Of a DNA stretch of 25,000 nucleotides, positions 10,615-18,883 are shown in pieces. Origin of the DNA: Leuconostoc mesenteroides subsp. mesenteroides ATCC 8293 (GTDB lineage Bacteria > Bacillota > Bacilli > Lactobacillales > Lactobacillaceae). A program made the translations under genes and the position numbers. The stretch's first letter is position 1. The number at the start of each line of letters is the position of its first letter. Under the pieces are notes generated by a model, which had not been told where the DNA came from, made no database searches, and worked only from the letters and a program-made list of their open reading frames with translations. The stretch lies in NCBI RefSeq assembly GCF_000014445.1, contig NC_008531.1:1-25000 (forward strand), given 5' to 3'.

Positions 10615-11401
10615 TGTGAAGTTCTCCGATAGTAAGCGTCTGCGTAAAATTCCGATTCATCAAAGTAGCATGCATCGAAATCGTAGGCATCCGCGCCATG
10701 TACTGTTCTACAAAGGTTAATCCAATACCAGAGTGACCCGGTTTCGTTGAGAAACCATTTTTGTTCATGTTTGAAAGGGTCACATTCTGATTAATGGTAT
10801 TTGTAATACTGACAATATGATAATCGTTATCTGACAAAATAGATAAAATGACCTTCCTTTCGATGCTGTTTATGGCTCCCTCAATGGCATTATCAAGCAA
10901 AATACCAATAGTTCGATAAAGATCTAGCGTCACAGTCATATTGAACTTTTCTGCAATATCGACTTTAAAAAATAGACCACTATCAATAGCATATTGATTT
11001 TTGACAACGAGTAAACTACGTAGGTTTAAATCGGTGATCAATTGAAGATTTAAAGTTGGTGAAAGAGGTAAAGCACTAGTACTTTCTGATAAGAAAGAAT
11101 GATAGACTTCTTCTATTTCACATAAATTTTTGGTATCAATCGCTAGAGCTAAACTGGCAAGTATATTTTTATAGTCATGTTGAAAATGTCTGTAGGACGA
11201 ACAAATTTGCTCCAGTTTCGTAACATATGTCTGTGTGGCGCGACTTTCATATTCGTGTTGTGTGCGTAATTGCTGAAAATACCTGCAGAGGGGGTAGATC
11301 ATGATAATTAGTAAAAAAATAAATGTTAATTCAACTAACCAGATAGAATCTAAGAACATATTGATAGGTATCGTAATTGATAAATTCAGAGTAGGGTTCA
11401 T
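10568..11401 (-). CDS. AgrC-like histidine kinase (HPK10 class) with a short sensor part
   Basis: The 277-residue protein ends in a GHKL ATPase domain with N-box LLDNAIEGAINS and G-box GHSGIGLTFV. Phospho-acceptor His75 is in FQHDYKN, the motif of the AgrC/ComD class. Ahead of it is a single strongly hydrophobic segment (about 21-39) and then a likely coiled linker. Typical AgrC/ComD kinases have about 430 residues with six or seven membrane segments that bind a peptide pheromone, so that domain is missing here. The start region is AT-rich and noncoding upstream, so this looks like the true N-terminus rather than a sequencing truncation. It presumably phosphorylates the overlapping response regulator. 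What it senses is not visible. Confidence 0.85.
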   Translation of the reverse strand: MNPTLNLSITIPINMFLDSIWLVELTFIFLLIIMIYPLCRYFQQLRTQHEYESRATQTYVTKLEQICSSYRHFQHDYKNILASLALAIDTKNLCEIEEVYHSFLSESTSALPLSPTLNLQLITDLNLRSLLVVKNQYAIDSGLFFKVDIAEKFNMTVTLDLYRTIGILLDNAIEGAINSIERKVILSILSDNDYHIVSITNTINQNVTLSNMNKNGFSTKPGHSGIGLTFVEQYMARMPTISMHATLMNRNFTQTLTIGELHNDLSARRRHYTTKAY

Positions 11402-11666
11402 TTTGAAAGTCTTTCGTTTGTATAATAATAGAGGATTATGTAAATAAATTACAAATACTTTGCTAATCGTATAATACGAAATAAATTTTCGAAAAGCTTA
11501 TTTTGAATTCATAGCGTTGTCGGTTTAATTGCTAATTAATCCATGAGTTTTAAAATTGGATATAATTAGGGTGAGAATTATATTTTCTTAATTCGGAAAG
11601 GAATTTGTGACAGCATATGTGAGCATTCTGCTGACTGTTTACATTTGTTAGGTCATTATTTATAGA
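11402..11666. promoter_or_regulatory. Divergent intergenic region between the two-component system and the glycosylation operon
   Basis: This 265-bp AT-rich gap must hold promoters for both directions. Visible elements are a TATAAT at 11561-11566, a candidate -10 for the rightward operon with no good -35; an 11-bp palindrome CGTATAATACG at 11468-11478 that itself contains TATAAT; a palindrome TTTTCGAAAA at 11486-11495; and TATAATAATA near 11421-11430, which could serve the leftward operon. I found no convincing pair of LytTR-type direct repeats. A very short reading frame is listed separately. Confidence 0.5.
11607..11651 (+). CDS. Possible 14-residue hydrophobic leader peptide
   Basis: A GTG at 11607 follows GGAAAGGA (11595-11602) at a short four-base spacing and reads 14 codons (MTAYVSILLTVYIC) to a TAG at 11649. 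The peptide is hydrophobic and ends in cysteine. It lies 15 bases before the glycosyltransferase start, in the same frame. It could be a leader peptide, a small signal, or chance. No family is recognised. Confidence 0.2.
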   Translation: MTAYVSILLTVYIC

Positions 11667-13292
11667 ATGATTTTTTTCTTAAATGCAACTATGCAACCAC
11701 AGAAATCAGGAATTGAGCATGCGCAATTAAAACGCGCCGATCTTTTTCGAGCACATGGAGAACAGTTTAAAATTGTGCTTCGCGAATGGGATCCTCTTTT
11801 GCATGAAAACATGAAAGCAACCAGCTTAAAATCCTTCGAGGTGATTAACATGTTTGATTATTTTCAGGAAGCAACTGAGGTATCCGATCAGACGATAACA
11901 GTTGATAATCTAGATTTTGGTGTGGCTAACACGCATAGAGTTGAAGAGCTTAAAAAAAATCGTTATCTTATTTACGATATAAATCAACAGCTTATTGCTC
12001 GTGTTAATTATCGGACTGATCAAAAGCAAGTGGCATCTACTGAGTTGTTTGATGGTTTTGGTAATTTATATTGTGTTAATATGTATGATTCTCGAGGCTT
12101 TGTTTCTCTATCTCAATGGTACACACCTGATAATAAGATTGGTTCCGAAACATGGCAAAGTCCGGAAGGAAGAACGGTTTTAGAAGCATTTAACAAAATC
12201 AATAGTGATGGATCGGTTGAAAAAGTTTGTTGGCGGTTGATAAGTAGGGTAGGCGAAATCCATATTTTTGATACACTTGAGCAAGTAACCTTGCACTTTT
12301 TAAATTTGCTTAATGATGAGTACTGGTCAAAAAATGAACCAAATATTTTTATATTAGATCGTGCACATTTAGCTCAAACTGTATTGCGTTATTTGGATAA
12401 ACCATCGTACAATGTACTTTTTTTGCATAATTCTCATGCTAGTGACGCGAGTCATCCTGAAAAGGGCATATTAAATAATAATTATGAGTATAGTTTGTTT
12501 AATATTAACGTCTATGATGCTGTGGTTAGCGCTACGGAAAGGCAAAAAAATGATATTCGCAGTCGATTCAAACCAACCACGAAACTATTTACAATTCCAG
12601 TTGGCGTTATACCAATGAAACAGTTACAACAGCAACGTGTGCCTATGGCAGAGCGAACATTTGGTAAAGTCGTGGCATTGGCACGTAAAGCACCAGAAAA
12701 ACAACTTGACCAATTAGTAAAAGCGGTTGCGTATGCGCGCCAGCAAGTGCCACAAATAACGCTTGATTTATATGGGTACAAGGATCCAACCAATAATTTT
12801 CTTGCTGAACGTTTGATTGAGTCAGCCATTAGAGAAAATAATTTAGAAAACATTGTGACATTGCATGATTATACTAATCAGGTTGCATTGGTCGAACAAG
12901 ACGCGCAAGTTTTTGGTGTTACTTCAAGTATGGAAGGGTTTAATTTATCGCTGATGGAAGCGTTGGCACAGGGAGACATTGGGGTAACTTACGATGTCAA
13001 CTATGGTCCAAATGCAATTATTAATGAGGGAAAAAATGGTTACATCGTGCCTCTAAATGATTACAAATCTATGGGTGAAGCGTTAATTCACATCTTCAAA
13101 GAGCCACGTCTCATGCAACAACTCAGCGACACATCCTATGAAATGTCTTATCGATATAGTTCTGACACGGTGTGGGCACAATGGTGTTTACTTTTGGTCG
13201 ATGCAAAAAAAATGTGGCCAGTCAAACAAGCTAATTATTTTCATATGACGATTAATGATCTAAAGGGTGCGGATGAGGAGAGTGAATCATGA
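11667..13292 (+). CDS. gtfA: GtfA-like glycosyltransferase of the accessory Sec locus (GT-B, family 4)
   Basis: The 541-residue protein resembles GtfA, which adds the first O-linked GlcNAc to Ser/Thr of serine-rich repeat adhesins in the cytoplasm. Visible features are an N-terminal SGIEHAQLKRADLF helix start, an inserted beta-meander (about 115-180, DGFGNLYCVNMYDSRGF onwards) that recognises acceptor protein in this family, and the C-terminal nucleotide-sugar domain with VALARKAPEKQLDQL. The EX7E motif EGFNLSLME has Glu423 and Glu431, followed by YDVNYGPN. Catalytic residues look intact. The start at 11667 fits family N-termini, although its ribosome site is weak. It overlaps the next gene by 4 bp (ATGA). 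TagE-type teichoic acid glucosyltransferases are related, but the asp1-3 neighbours favour the accessory Sec role. Confidence 0.85.
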   Translation: MIFFLNATMQPQKSGIEHAQLKRADLFRAHGEQFKIVLREWDPLLHENMKATSLKSFEVINMFDYFQEATEVSDQTITVDNLDFGVANTHRVEELKKNRYLIYDINQQLIARVNYRTDQKQVASTELFDGFGNLYCVNMYDSRGFVSLSQWYTPDNKIGSETWQSPEGRTVLEAFNKINSDGSVEKVCWRLISRVGEIHIFDTLEQVTLHFLNLLNDEYWSKNEPNIFILDRAHLAQTVLRYLDKPSYNVLFLHNSHASDASHPEKGILNNNYEYSLFNINVYDAVVSATERQKNDIRSRFKPTTKLFTIPVGVIPMKQLQQQRVPMAERTFGKVVALARKAPEKQLDQLVKAVAYARQQVPQITLDLYGYKDPTNNFLAERLIESAIRENNLENIVTLHDYTNQVALVEQDAQVFGVTSSMEGFNLSLMEALAQGDIGVTYDVNYGPNAIINEGKNGYIVPLNDYKSMGEALIHIFKEPRLMQQLSDTSYEMSYRYSSDTVWAQWCLLLVDAKKMWPVKQANYFHMTINDLKGADEESES

Positions 13293-14761
13293 ATTATTTC
13301 ATTTCGGAGAATGCATTTGAATTTAACTCCGGTACTGAATTTTCTCAGGCTGCTCGCACATCGATGTATAATTCATTTGGCAATTTAACGTTATTTGTTA
13401 CACGGAATTATACACCAGTATTCCATCGGACAATTAAAACCCTTGGGTTAAATGACCATCAAGTTTTGAATATGTATGATTTTTTCCAAGAGGCGACGCG
13501 GGTTAGCCGAGCCAAACAAAATTTACGCGAATCTGTCACAATTCCTAAAAAAAGATACGTCATTGAAAGTCCTAATCCCGACCAATCATTGATCCTAAAT
13601 GAGGGACGCACTGTTGCTAAGGTAAATGTCATGCCGGCGACAGTTGCGCTAATGGGTAATGTTGAATACTTTGATCGCTTTGATCATATTGTTGCACGTG
13701 ACGAATGGGACTATCGTGGTTTTAAGTCGTCAACCGCTTATTTTCATCCAAATGGTGAAGTTAGTCTGCAAAAATTCTATACTCCTGTTGGGAAAGTTGT
13801 TTTAGAGATCACACATATGAATGTCCAAGGGCATTTGATGCCAACGATGTATAAGTTGATTAATTATTGTGGTGCAAATTACCGGTTTAATACAGAAAAT
13901 GAATTATTTACCTTTTTTATGAACGAGCAACTGAAACAAAATCCTGGGACTATAATTTTAGAAAGAGCTAGTATGTTGAATACCATACCGGGAATAAAAA
14001 GTACAAAAGGAAAATATTTTTATTTGCATAGTTCACATACAAATTTGAAGGGACAATTGTTGACAACATTAGTTGAATTGATGCGCGGGGCACTAGATTT
14101 TACCGGTATTATTGTGGCCACGAAACAACAACAGCAAGATATGCAGCCATTAACAACACTACCCGTGTTGGCTGCACCAGATACGATTGTCAAAGAAAAT
14201 AAAACAAATTTATTGGCCAATTGTAAATCACATAAAATTTTAGTATTGGGCCGAATTGCCAAAGAAAAACAACCACAAGATGCGCTGTATATCCTAAAAA
14301 GCGTGCAAGCTAGTGTAGCAGATGCGACGCTAGAATTTCGGGGTTACAGTACTGATCGGCAGCTATTAAATGAGTTAGATTTATTAATTGAACAACTAGG
14401 GTTAAAAAATACTGTTACATTTGGTAACTATGTTGTTGGTAAAATGTTGGATGATGTAATAGAAGGAGCGCAAGTATTGCTATCAACCGTACCAACTGAA
14501 GGGAACGGTATGCAAAATATTGAAGCGATGTCGCATGGACTTCCTGTAATCGCGTATAATGTTAATTATGGACCAAATACATACATGTCAAATGAACAAC
14601 TTGTACCAATTGGTAATTATGATCAGGCTGCAAACAGAATAGTTTCGCTATTTCAAGATGATAAGCAATGGCAAGAGGCTAGCATATTAGCGTCCCAACA
14701 AGCACAATTATTTACCAAAGATAGTGTTTATAAGCAGTGGCAAGATTTGAACTTGCAATGA
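13289..14761 (+). CDS. gtfB: Second GtfA/GtfB-type glycosyltransferase of the accessory Sec locus
   Basis: The 490-residue protein is a paralogue of the preceding one. Both share the MYDFFQEATRV block, a beta-meander (VEYFDRFDHIVARDEWDYRG), a C-terminal GT-B domain (VLGRIAKEKQPQDAL) and NVNYGPN. In streptococci the second protein, GtfB, acts mainly as an acceptor-binding partner of GtfA and has lost sugar-nucleotide binding. Here the EX7E motif EGNGMQNIE (Glu404, Glu412) is still present, so it may be catalytic or only recently diverged. Translation is coupled to gtfA through the 4-bp ATGA overlap. The name gtfB is by position and homology, and a separate glycosyltransferase role is possible. 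Confidence 0.75.
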   Translation: MNYFISENAFEFNSGTEFSQAARTSMYNSFGNLTLFVTRNYTPVFHRTIKTLGLNDHQVLNMYDFFQEATRVSRAKQNLRESVTIPKKRYVIESPNPDQSLILNEGRTVAKVNVMPATVALMGNVEYFDRFDHIVARDEWDYRGFKSSTAYFHPNGEVSLQKFYTPVGKVVLEITHMNVQGHLMPTMYKLINYCGANYRFNTENELFTFFMNEQLKQNPGTIILERASMLNTIPGIKSTKGKYFYLHSSHTNLKGQLLTTLVELMRGALDFTGIIVATKQQQQDMQPLTTLPVLAAPDTIVKENKTNLLANCKSHKILVLGRIAKEKQPQDALYILKSVQASVADATLEFRGYSTDRQLLNELDLLIEQLGLKNTVTFGNYVVGKMLDDVIEGAQVLLSTVPTEGNGMQNIEAMSHGLPVIAYNVNYGPNTYMSNEQLVPIGNYDQAANRIVSLFQDDKQWQEASILASQQAQLFTKDSVYKQWQDLNLQ

Positions 14762-14787
14762 GTTAAATATGATTTAGTCTAAAATCA

Positions 14788-14802
14788 GGAGAATTGATCT
14801 CC
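14788..14802 (+). other. Short stem-loop before asp1
   Basis: GGAGA-ATTGA-TCTCC forms a five-base stem in the 61-bp gap between gtfB and asp1, with no T run after it. It would hide an alternative GGAG site upstream of the real one (GAGGT, about 14811-14815). It could be a processing or translation-control element, or insignificant. Confidence 0.3.
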
Positions 14803-14822
14803 GTACATATGAGGTACTTTCG

Positions 14823-16286
14823 ATGAGAATTCACATTATGCCAAACTGGAGCGAACTTGGCGTAGAGATACCACAATTTAATGACAGCATCCATCAAGCA
14901 CAATTATTTTTAGAACAAGGACAAGAAGTTGCCTTCATCTTGTGTGATTATCTACCCAAATTGCGTGGTATATTGTCAAACAAAAATATTGATAAAGCTA
15001 CCGTTTGGTCAGCGTTTGATGTATTACAACATATTGACTTGTCAGCGCCACGACCTGTGGCATTAAATGACTTTACTTGGCCGGATTATGCAGAGTTTAT
15101 GACGTTGACCGATCGAATTCTAGTCAACGTTTCTGGCCAGCACTACGCGACAATTTGGAGTGATCAATTATCATTTGACCATATTGACTTGTTTGCTGAC
15201 GATATGATGACGCAACAATTAATCATTGATGATCGAGGATTTGTATCAAAAGTTATCGTATTTGATGAGGGTAATCAAGTTCGAACAGACTACTTGACCC
15301 CTAGTGGTGATATTGCGTTGCAAGAGGATGAACTGACTGGTCTTGTAACAACGCAACAGTTGTGGACAGAGCAGACACAATTTTCTAATATGACGGTATT
15401 GATTCATGAACTCGTAAGTTATTACTTGAATAAAATACCCGATGATGAAAATATAATTATTTCTCCAAGCGTAACTACTGGTGAAATACTTGAGGATATT
15501 GCTATCAAACAACCAATAATTGTCAGCGTACAAAATAATTTTGTTGAAGTAGGCAAGGAATTGGGAAAAATTAGCGATTTTATTGTTACGGACAATGAGC
15601 GACATCAACAACAAGTAATAGCATTTGATGGTGAAACAAAGGAAGTTGCTATCGTTCCACCATACGCAACAGATATGGTGGAAAACGAACATCTCCAGAG
15701 TCCACTGGTAAGTCTATTTATTTCAGCACATAATTTATCTGTTGCACAACAAACGATAGTTATTGCTGCATTAATTAATATTATTAATGAATATGACACG
15801 ACGACAGTTGTATTTGAAACTTCTGATAAAACTTCAGCAATGCAAAAACAAATTCATGAAGCAAGTTTAAAAGCTAAAAATGAGCATGGCTTGGTAGATC
15901 AGGACAGTCAAATGGCCTTTAAATCACGTTTTCATTTCTTGGAGACTCAAAATGAAGAACAACTTGTGCGTTATATGAAACACACACAAATCCTAATTGA
16001 TTTGGATAATGAACCAAATCAATTCTTACAAACCGTGGCAATTAATTTTTCTATACCACAAATTAACAGCGCGGAAACAGTCTACCTTGAGCCTGATAAA
16101 AATGGTAAAGTATTGGCAGACTTTGCAGAGTTAGACAAAGCAATAAGTTTCTTTTTGGATAATAAAAAGCATTTTGAAATAGCACAAGAAGTATCCGCAG
16201 ACATACAAGCGGAATATACTAGTGAAATGCTATGGATTAAATGGCAGCAAGTATTCAACAAAATCAAAAGTAAGATGAATAACTAA
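14823..16286 (+). CDS. asp1: Accessory Sec system protein Asp1
   Basis: Asp1 is a cytoplasmic, catalytically inactive GT-B-like scaffold that works with Asp2 and Asp3 to pass glycosylated adhesins to SecA2. The N-terminus (HIMPNWSELG, then FNDSIHQAQLFLEQGQEVAFILCDYLPKLR split across about 1-48) resembles streptococcal Asp1 (Pro-Ser-Trp start, then a LxxYxPxLR block). The middle carries a beta-meander (RGFVSKVIVFDEGNQVRTDY) like those of the two upstream glycosyltransferases. No EX7E motif is seen, consistent with a non-catalytic member. At 487 residues it is slightly shorter than streptococcal forms (about 525). GAGGT lies before the ATG, and asp2 begins 27 bp after its stop. Confidence 0.85.
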   Translation: MRIHIMPNWSELGVEIPQFNDSIHQAQLFLEQGQEVAFILCDYLPKLRGILSNKNIDKATVWSAFDVLQHIDLSAPRPVALNDFTWPDYAEFMTLTDRILVNVSGQHYATIWSDQLSFDHIDLFADDMMTQQLIIDDRGFVSKVIVFDEGNQVRTDYLTPSGDIALQEDELTGLVTTQQLWTEQTQFSNMTVLIHELVSYYLNKIPDDENIIISPSVTTGEILEDIAIKQPIIVSVQNNFVEVGKELGKISDFIVTDNERHQQQVIAFDGETKEVAIVPPYATDMVENEHLQSPLVSLFISAHNLSVAQQTIVIAALINIINEYDTTTVVFETSDKTSAMQKQIHEASLKAKNEHGLVDQDSQMAFKSRFHFLETQNEEQLVRYMKHTQILIDLDNEPNQFLQTVAINFSIPQINSAETVYLEPDKNGKVLADFAELDKAISFFLDNKKHFEIAQEVSADIQAEYTSEMLWIKWQQVFNKIKSKMNN

Positions 16287-16313
16287 ATAATTTGATGCAA
16301 TGACAGGTGAAAA

Positions 16314-17834
16314 ATGACAATATCAATTTTACAAATTGGCGCAGAAAACTGGGCACCATATATTACTGATAAGCTCGATTGGCACCATACATCAGTACTG
16401 GACCTACCTACTTTTTTAGCCATGCAAAGGGATCCGTACGTATTAGAACAAACCTATGTGTTGCTCACAGATGATCATCTTGAAAGCACGCTGCTATCCA
16501 GTCAAATTAATGAATGGCCTGCATTACGAGTGATTTATTTTGCTCATGAAGTAGCGTCTGATTTTCAAAAAATTCTTGATGAGCGACGCGCTTTTCGTAT
16601 TGAAGAAAATACACCAGAAAATGTTGAAAAAAGAATAGTTACTGATATGGATACCAGCCAATATGGTTTTTCGACACGCTTTAGCGCCGAACAATTTATT
16701 CCTTATGTGCCTGAAGGAATTCATTTGCAACGACAAGGAGATTTTTCAACACAATTTGAAGGTGAATTTGGAGAAGATTGGCAACAATTAGGAACACTAA
16801 AGGCTGGTACAAGTGATTTTCAAAGTGGTCGGGCAAACGAGGTATGGTTGGAATACAATCATACAGAGAAAGCTGAACCGGCCTTGCTATTTGTGTTTTA
16901 TAAAAATGGTGAAGTATTGACTCAACAGTTGATAGCTGGTCAATCATTGCGCCAATTGACAACTGTAGCGCCCCCTGAAGATTACGAAAATTATGAAATC
17001 TTGGTTTTGGGTAAAGGTCAGGGAACCATTGATTTTTACGTCATTCACCAAAGAGCCTCTCGACATGGGTTGGGACATTTGCTACCAGGTGGAACGTGGC
17101 AGCTTACCAAAGAAAATGAAGAAGTGTTAAGTTACTTTAATCCCGGAGATCGTCAAAAACCACTGATTGTCAGTTTTGCGGATACGAGGCTTCATGTTGA
17201 TGGGTTTGAAATGCAAGAAGCGTTAAATCGTCTAGGAACACCATATTTATTGTTTACAGATGCGCGTGTACAGGGTGGCGCATTTGATATTGGAACAGCA
17301 GAATATGAAGCGACCATCATTAGAATAATTAAGCAAAAAATGAAAACATTAGGACTACGTGCCGAAGATCTTATTTTGATGGGTGCTTCTATGGGTAGTT
17401 ACCCTGCTTTGTACTACGCTGCTGATCTTAACCCCGCTGCTGTTGTCATTGCAAAACCAATTGTTAATTTGGGCACATTCACTGCTGGATCAACTATTTC
17501 ACGTGGCTTTGATTATGGTTGGCGTTTAGATGTACGACGTTATTTGAGTGGCTATGTTAGGCCTGATGATAACGTAGCCATGAATGAAAAGTTATGGGAA
17601 CACATTGAGAATACGAACTGGACAAATATCAAAGTGGCTTTATTTTCGATGTCTCAAGATGAATATGATGGTCAGAGCTTAGGTCAATTATTAGATTTCT
17701 TTGCCAAGCATAATGTCCCAGTAAAGCATGAAAGTGAAGAAGGGCAACATACGGAGAAACTTGATGAAATGGTTGACTTCATGATGACTAATTTAAATGT
17801 ATTACAAAACACTATGCGAGCGGAGGGTGAATAA
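16314..17834 (+). CDS. asp2: Accessory Sec system protein Asp2 (alpha/beta-hydrolase acetyltransferase/esterase type)
   Basis: Asp2 is required for export of serine-rich adhesins, and in streptococci it also O-acetylates their GlcNAc. The 506-residue protein has an N-terminal region (about 1-125), a beta-sandwich carbohydrate-binding-like module (about 140-255) and a C-terminal alpha/beta-hydrolase domain. The nucleophile elbow is GASMGS with Ser359. The best acid candidates are Asp449/Glu450 in MSQDEYD, and the histidine is His479 in EEGQHTEK. From memory, the S. gordonii triad is Ser362, Glu452 and His482, so spacing agrees. The Shine-Dalgarno is AGGTG. Its stop codon overlaps the asp3 start by one base (TAATG). 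Confidence 0.9.
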   Translation: MTISILQIGAENWAPYITDKLDWHHTSVLDLPTFLAMQRDPYVLEQTYVLLTDDHLESTLLSSQINEWPALRVIYFAHEVASDFQKILDERRAFRIEENTPENVEKRIVTDMDTSQYGFSTRFSAEQFIPYVPEGIHLQRQGDFSTQFEGEFGEDWQQLGTLKAGTSDFQSGRANEVWLEYNHTEKAEPALLFVFYKNGEVLTQQLIAGQSLRQLTTVAPPEDYENYEILVLGKGQGTIDFYVIHQRASRHGLGHLLPGGTWQLTKENEEVLSYFNPGDRQKPLIVSFADTRLHVDGFEMQEALNRLGTPYLLFTDARVQGGAFDIGTAEYEATIIRIIKQKMKTLGLRAEDLILMGASMGSYPALYYAADLNPAAVVIAKPIVNLGTFTAGSTISRGFDYGWRLDVRRYLSGYVRPDDNVAMNEKLWEHIENTNWTNIKVALFSMSQDEYDGQSLGQLLDFFAKHNVPVKHESEEGQHTEKLDEMVDFMMTNLNVLQNTMRAEGE

Positions 17835-18871
17835 TGCAATATCAAATTTATTGGACACCCAATACTGAACTGCTGGGACTTCAAGGGGCAACAGTTGACT
17901 TCAGGTCGTTGAATGAAGTGTATTATGAAAATTATTTTTTACCAAGTGGAGAGGTTGTTGCGAGATGGCATTCTACATACAACAGAATGAGTGGTCAACC
18001 GGTGGTGAAGGCAGACTTGCCCCAGCTGTCACACGGTGAGACATATGTGATAGAGCGTCATATTGATGCCAGTGACCGGATGTTTGCCTATTTGGTGGTG
18101 ACTTTTTTTGATCAGCAATACCAGCCAATTGCTACTTTCAGTGAAAATACTGAAAGACTGTTGATCAATACACCAGATGAATATGCTTTCTATGTTATTG
18201 ATTTAGTTTCTGCAGGAAGCGGACATTTTACATTTCATAATTTCGATATTCGCATAAAAAGGGCTGGTATTTTGCGAGAAGACGACCAAGAAATAGCGCC
18301 ACAATTATATAATTATTTGCACCAGCCAGAGAAAGTGACGAGTAAAGTATTACGGGTTATTTTTTCAGAGCCAGAAGAAGCGGTAACTGACTATGTCACG
18401 AAAAAAATAAAAACAACGCAACAAGCCGTATTATTTGTTGCAAGTGGCACACTAAAAGCAGGTTATTATCGTCAGTTAGAACTAATATCAGGCATTAAAA
18501 CTGCACGAAAACAGGCTAAGGCGCACAGTCTTGAGTTTGTTGGTTATGGACCAATATCTAGTTACGCTGCCCTCTATTATCAGCAACAAATTAAAAAGAG
18601 TGTGGCCATAATTAGCGAAGATATTTTATTGTCCCCTGGAAAGTCAGAATGGACAATTGAACGTAGCGTTGATGGCGTCAGCTATCTTACTAGTTCGATA
18701 ATGCCCAACACTCAACTTGATCTAATCATTTCACATCCAAAATATGAGCGATTAGAAACACTGACATATGAGACGCCAACGCCTGAAGAATATGAGCAGC
18801 AATTGTTGTATGAGGCAGCACATCCAAAACCTGGCGCATTCTCTAAGCTTTTTGGTCAAAAAAACAAATGA
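17834..18871 (+). CDS. asp3: Accessory Sec system protein Asp3, extended by a hydrolase-like C-terminal half
   Basis: Residues 1 to about 145 match the Asp3 beta-sandwich: a WTPNTELLG start, FRSLNEVYYENYFLPSG, LPQLSHGETY, a LVVTFFDQQYQPI strand and YVIDLVSAGSGHFTF. Asp3 binds Asp1/Asp2 and adhesin carbohydrate in streptococci. That family is usually about 150-310 residues, whereas this product has 345. Residues 170-300 look like an alpha/beta-hydrolase core. GYGPISSYAALYY (237-249) lines up with GASMGSYPALYY of Asp2 but lacks the nucleophile serine, so it is probably inactive. The C-terminus is a charged tail (KPGAFSKLFGQKNK). Translation is coupled to asp2, and a terminator follows. Confidence 0.85.
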   Translation: MQYQIYWTPNTELLGLQGATVDFRSLNEVYYENYFLPSGEVVARWHSTYNRMSGQPVVKADLPQLSHGETYVIERHIDASDRMFAYLVVTFFDQQYQPIATFSENTERLLINTPDEYAFYVIDLVSAGSGHFTFHNFDIRIKRAGILREDDQEIAPQLYNYLHQPEKVTSKVLRVIFSEPEEAVTDYVTKKIKTTQQAVLFVASGTLKAGYYRQLELISGIKTARKQAKAHSLEFVGYGPISSYAALYYQQQIKKSVAIISEDILLSPGKSEWTIERSVDGVSYLTSSIMPNTQLDLIISHPKYERLETLTYETPTPEEYEQQLLYEAAHPKPGAFSKLFGQKNK

Positions 18872-18883
18872 TAAGTTATTTAT

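Noticed and set aside
11508..11530. LytTR-type direct repeats (GCGTTGTC / TCGGTTTAA) upstream of gtfA
   Set aside because: The two words are adjacent rather than separated by about 12 bases and match the pattern poorly.
15246..15692. 148-codon minus-strand reading frame inside asp1
   Set aside because: It is antisense to a well-supported gene, has no recognisable domain and an implausible composition.
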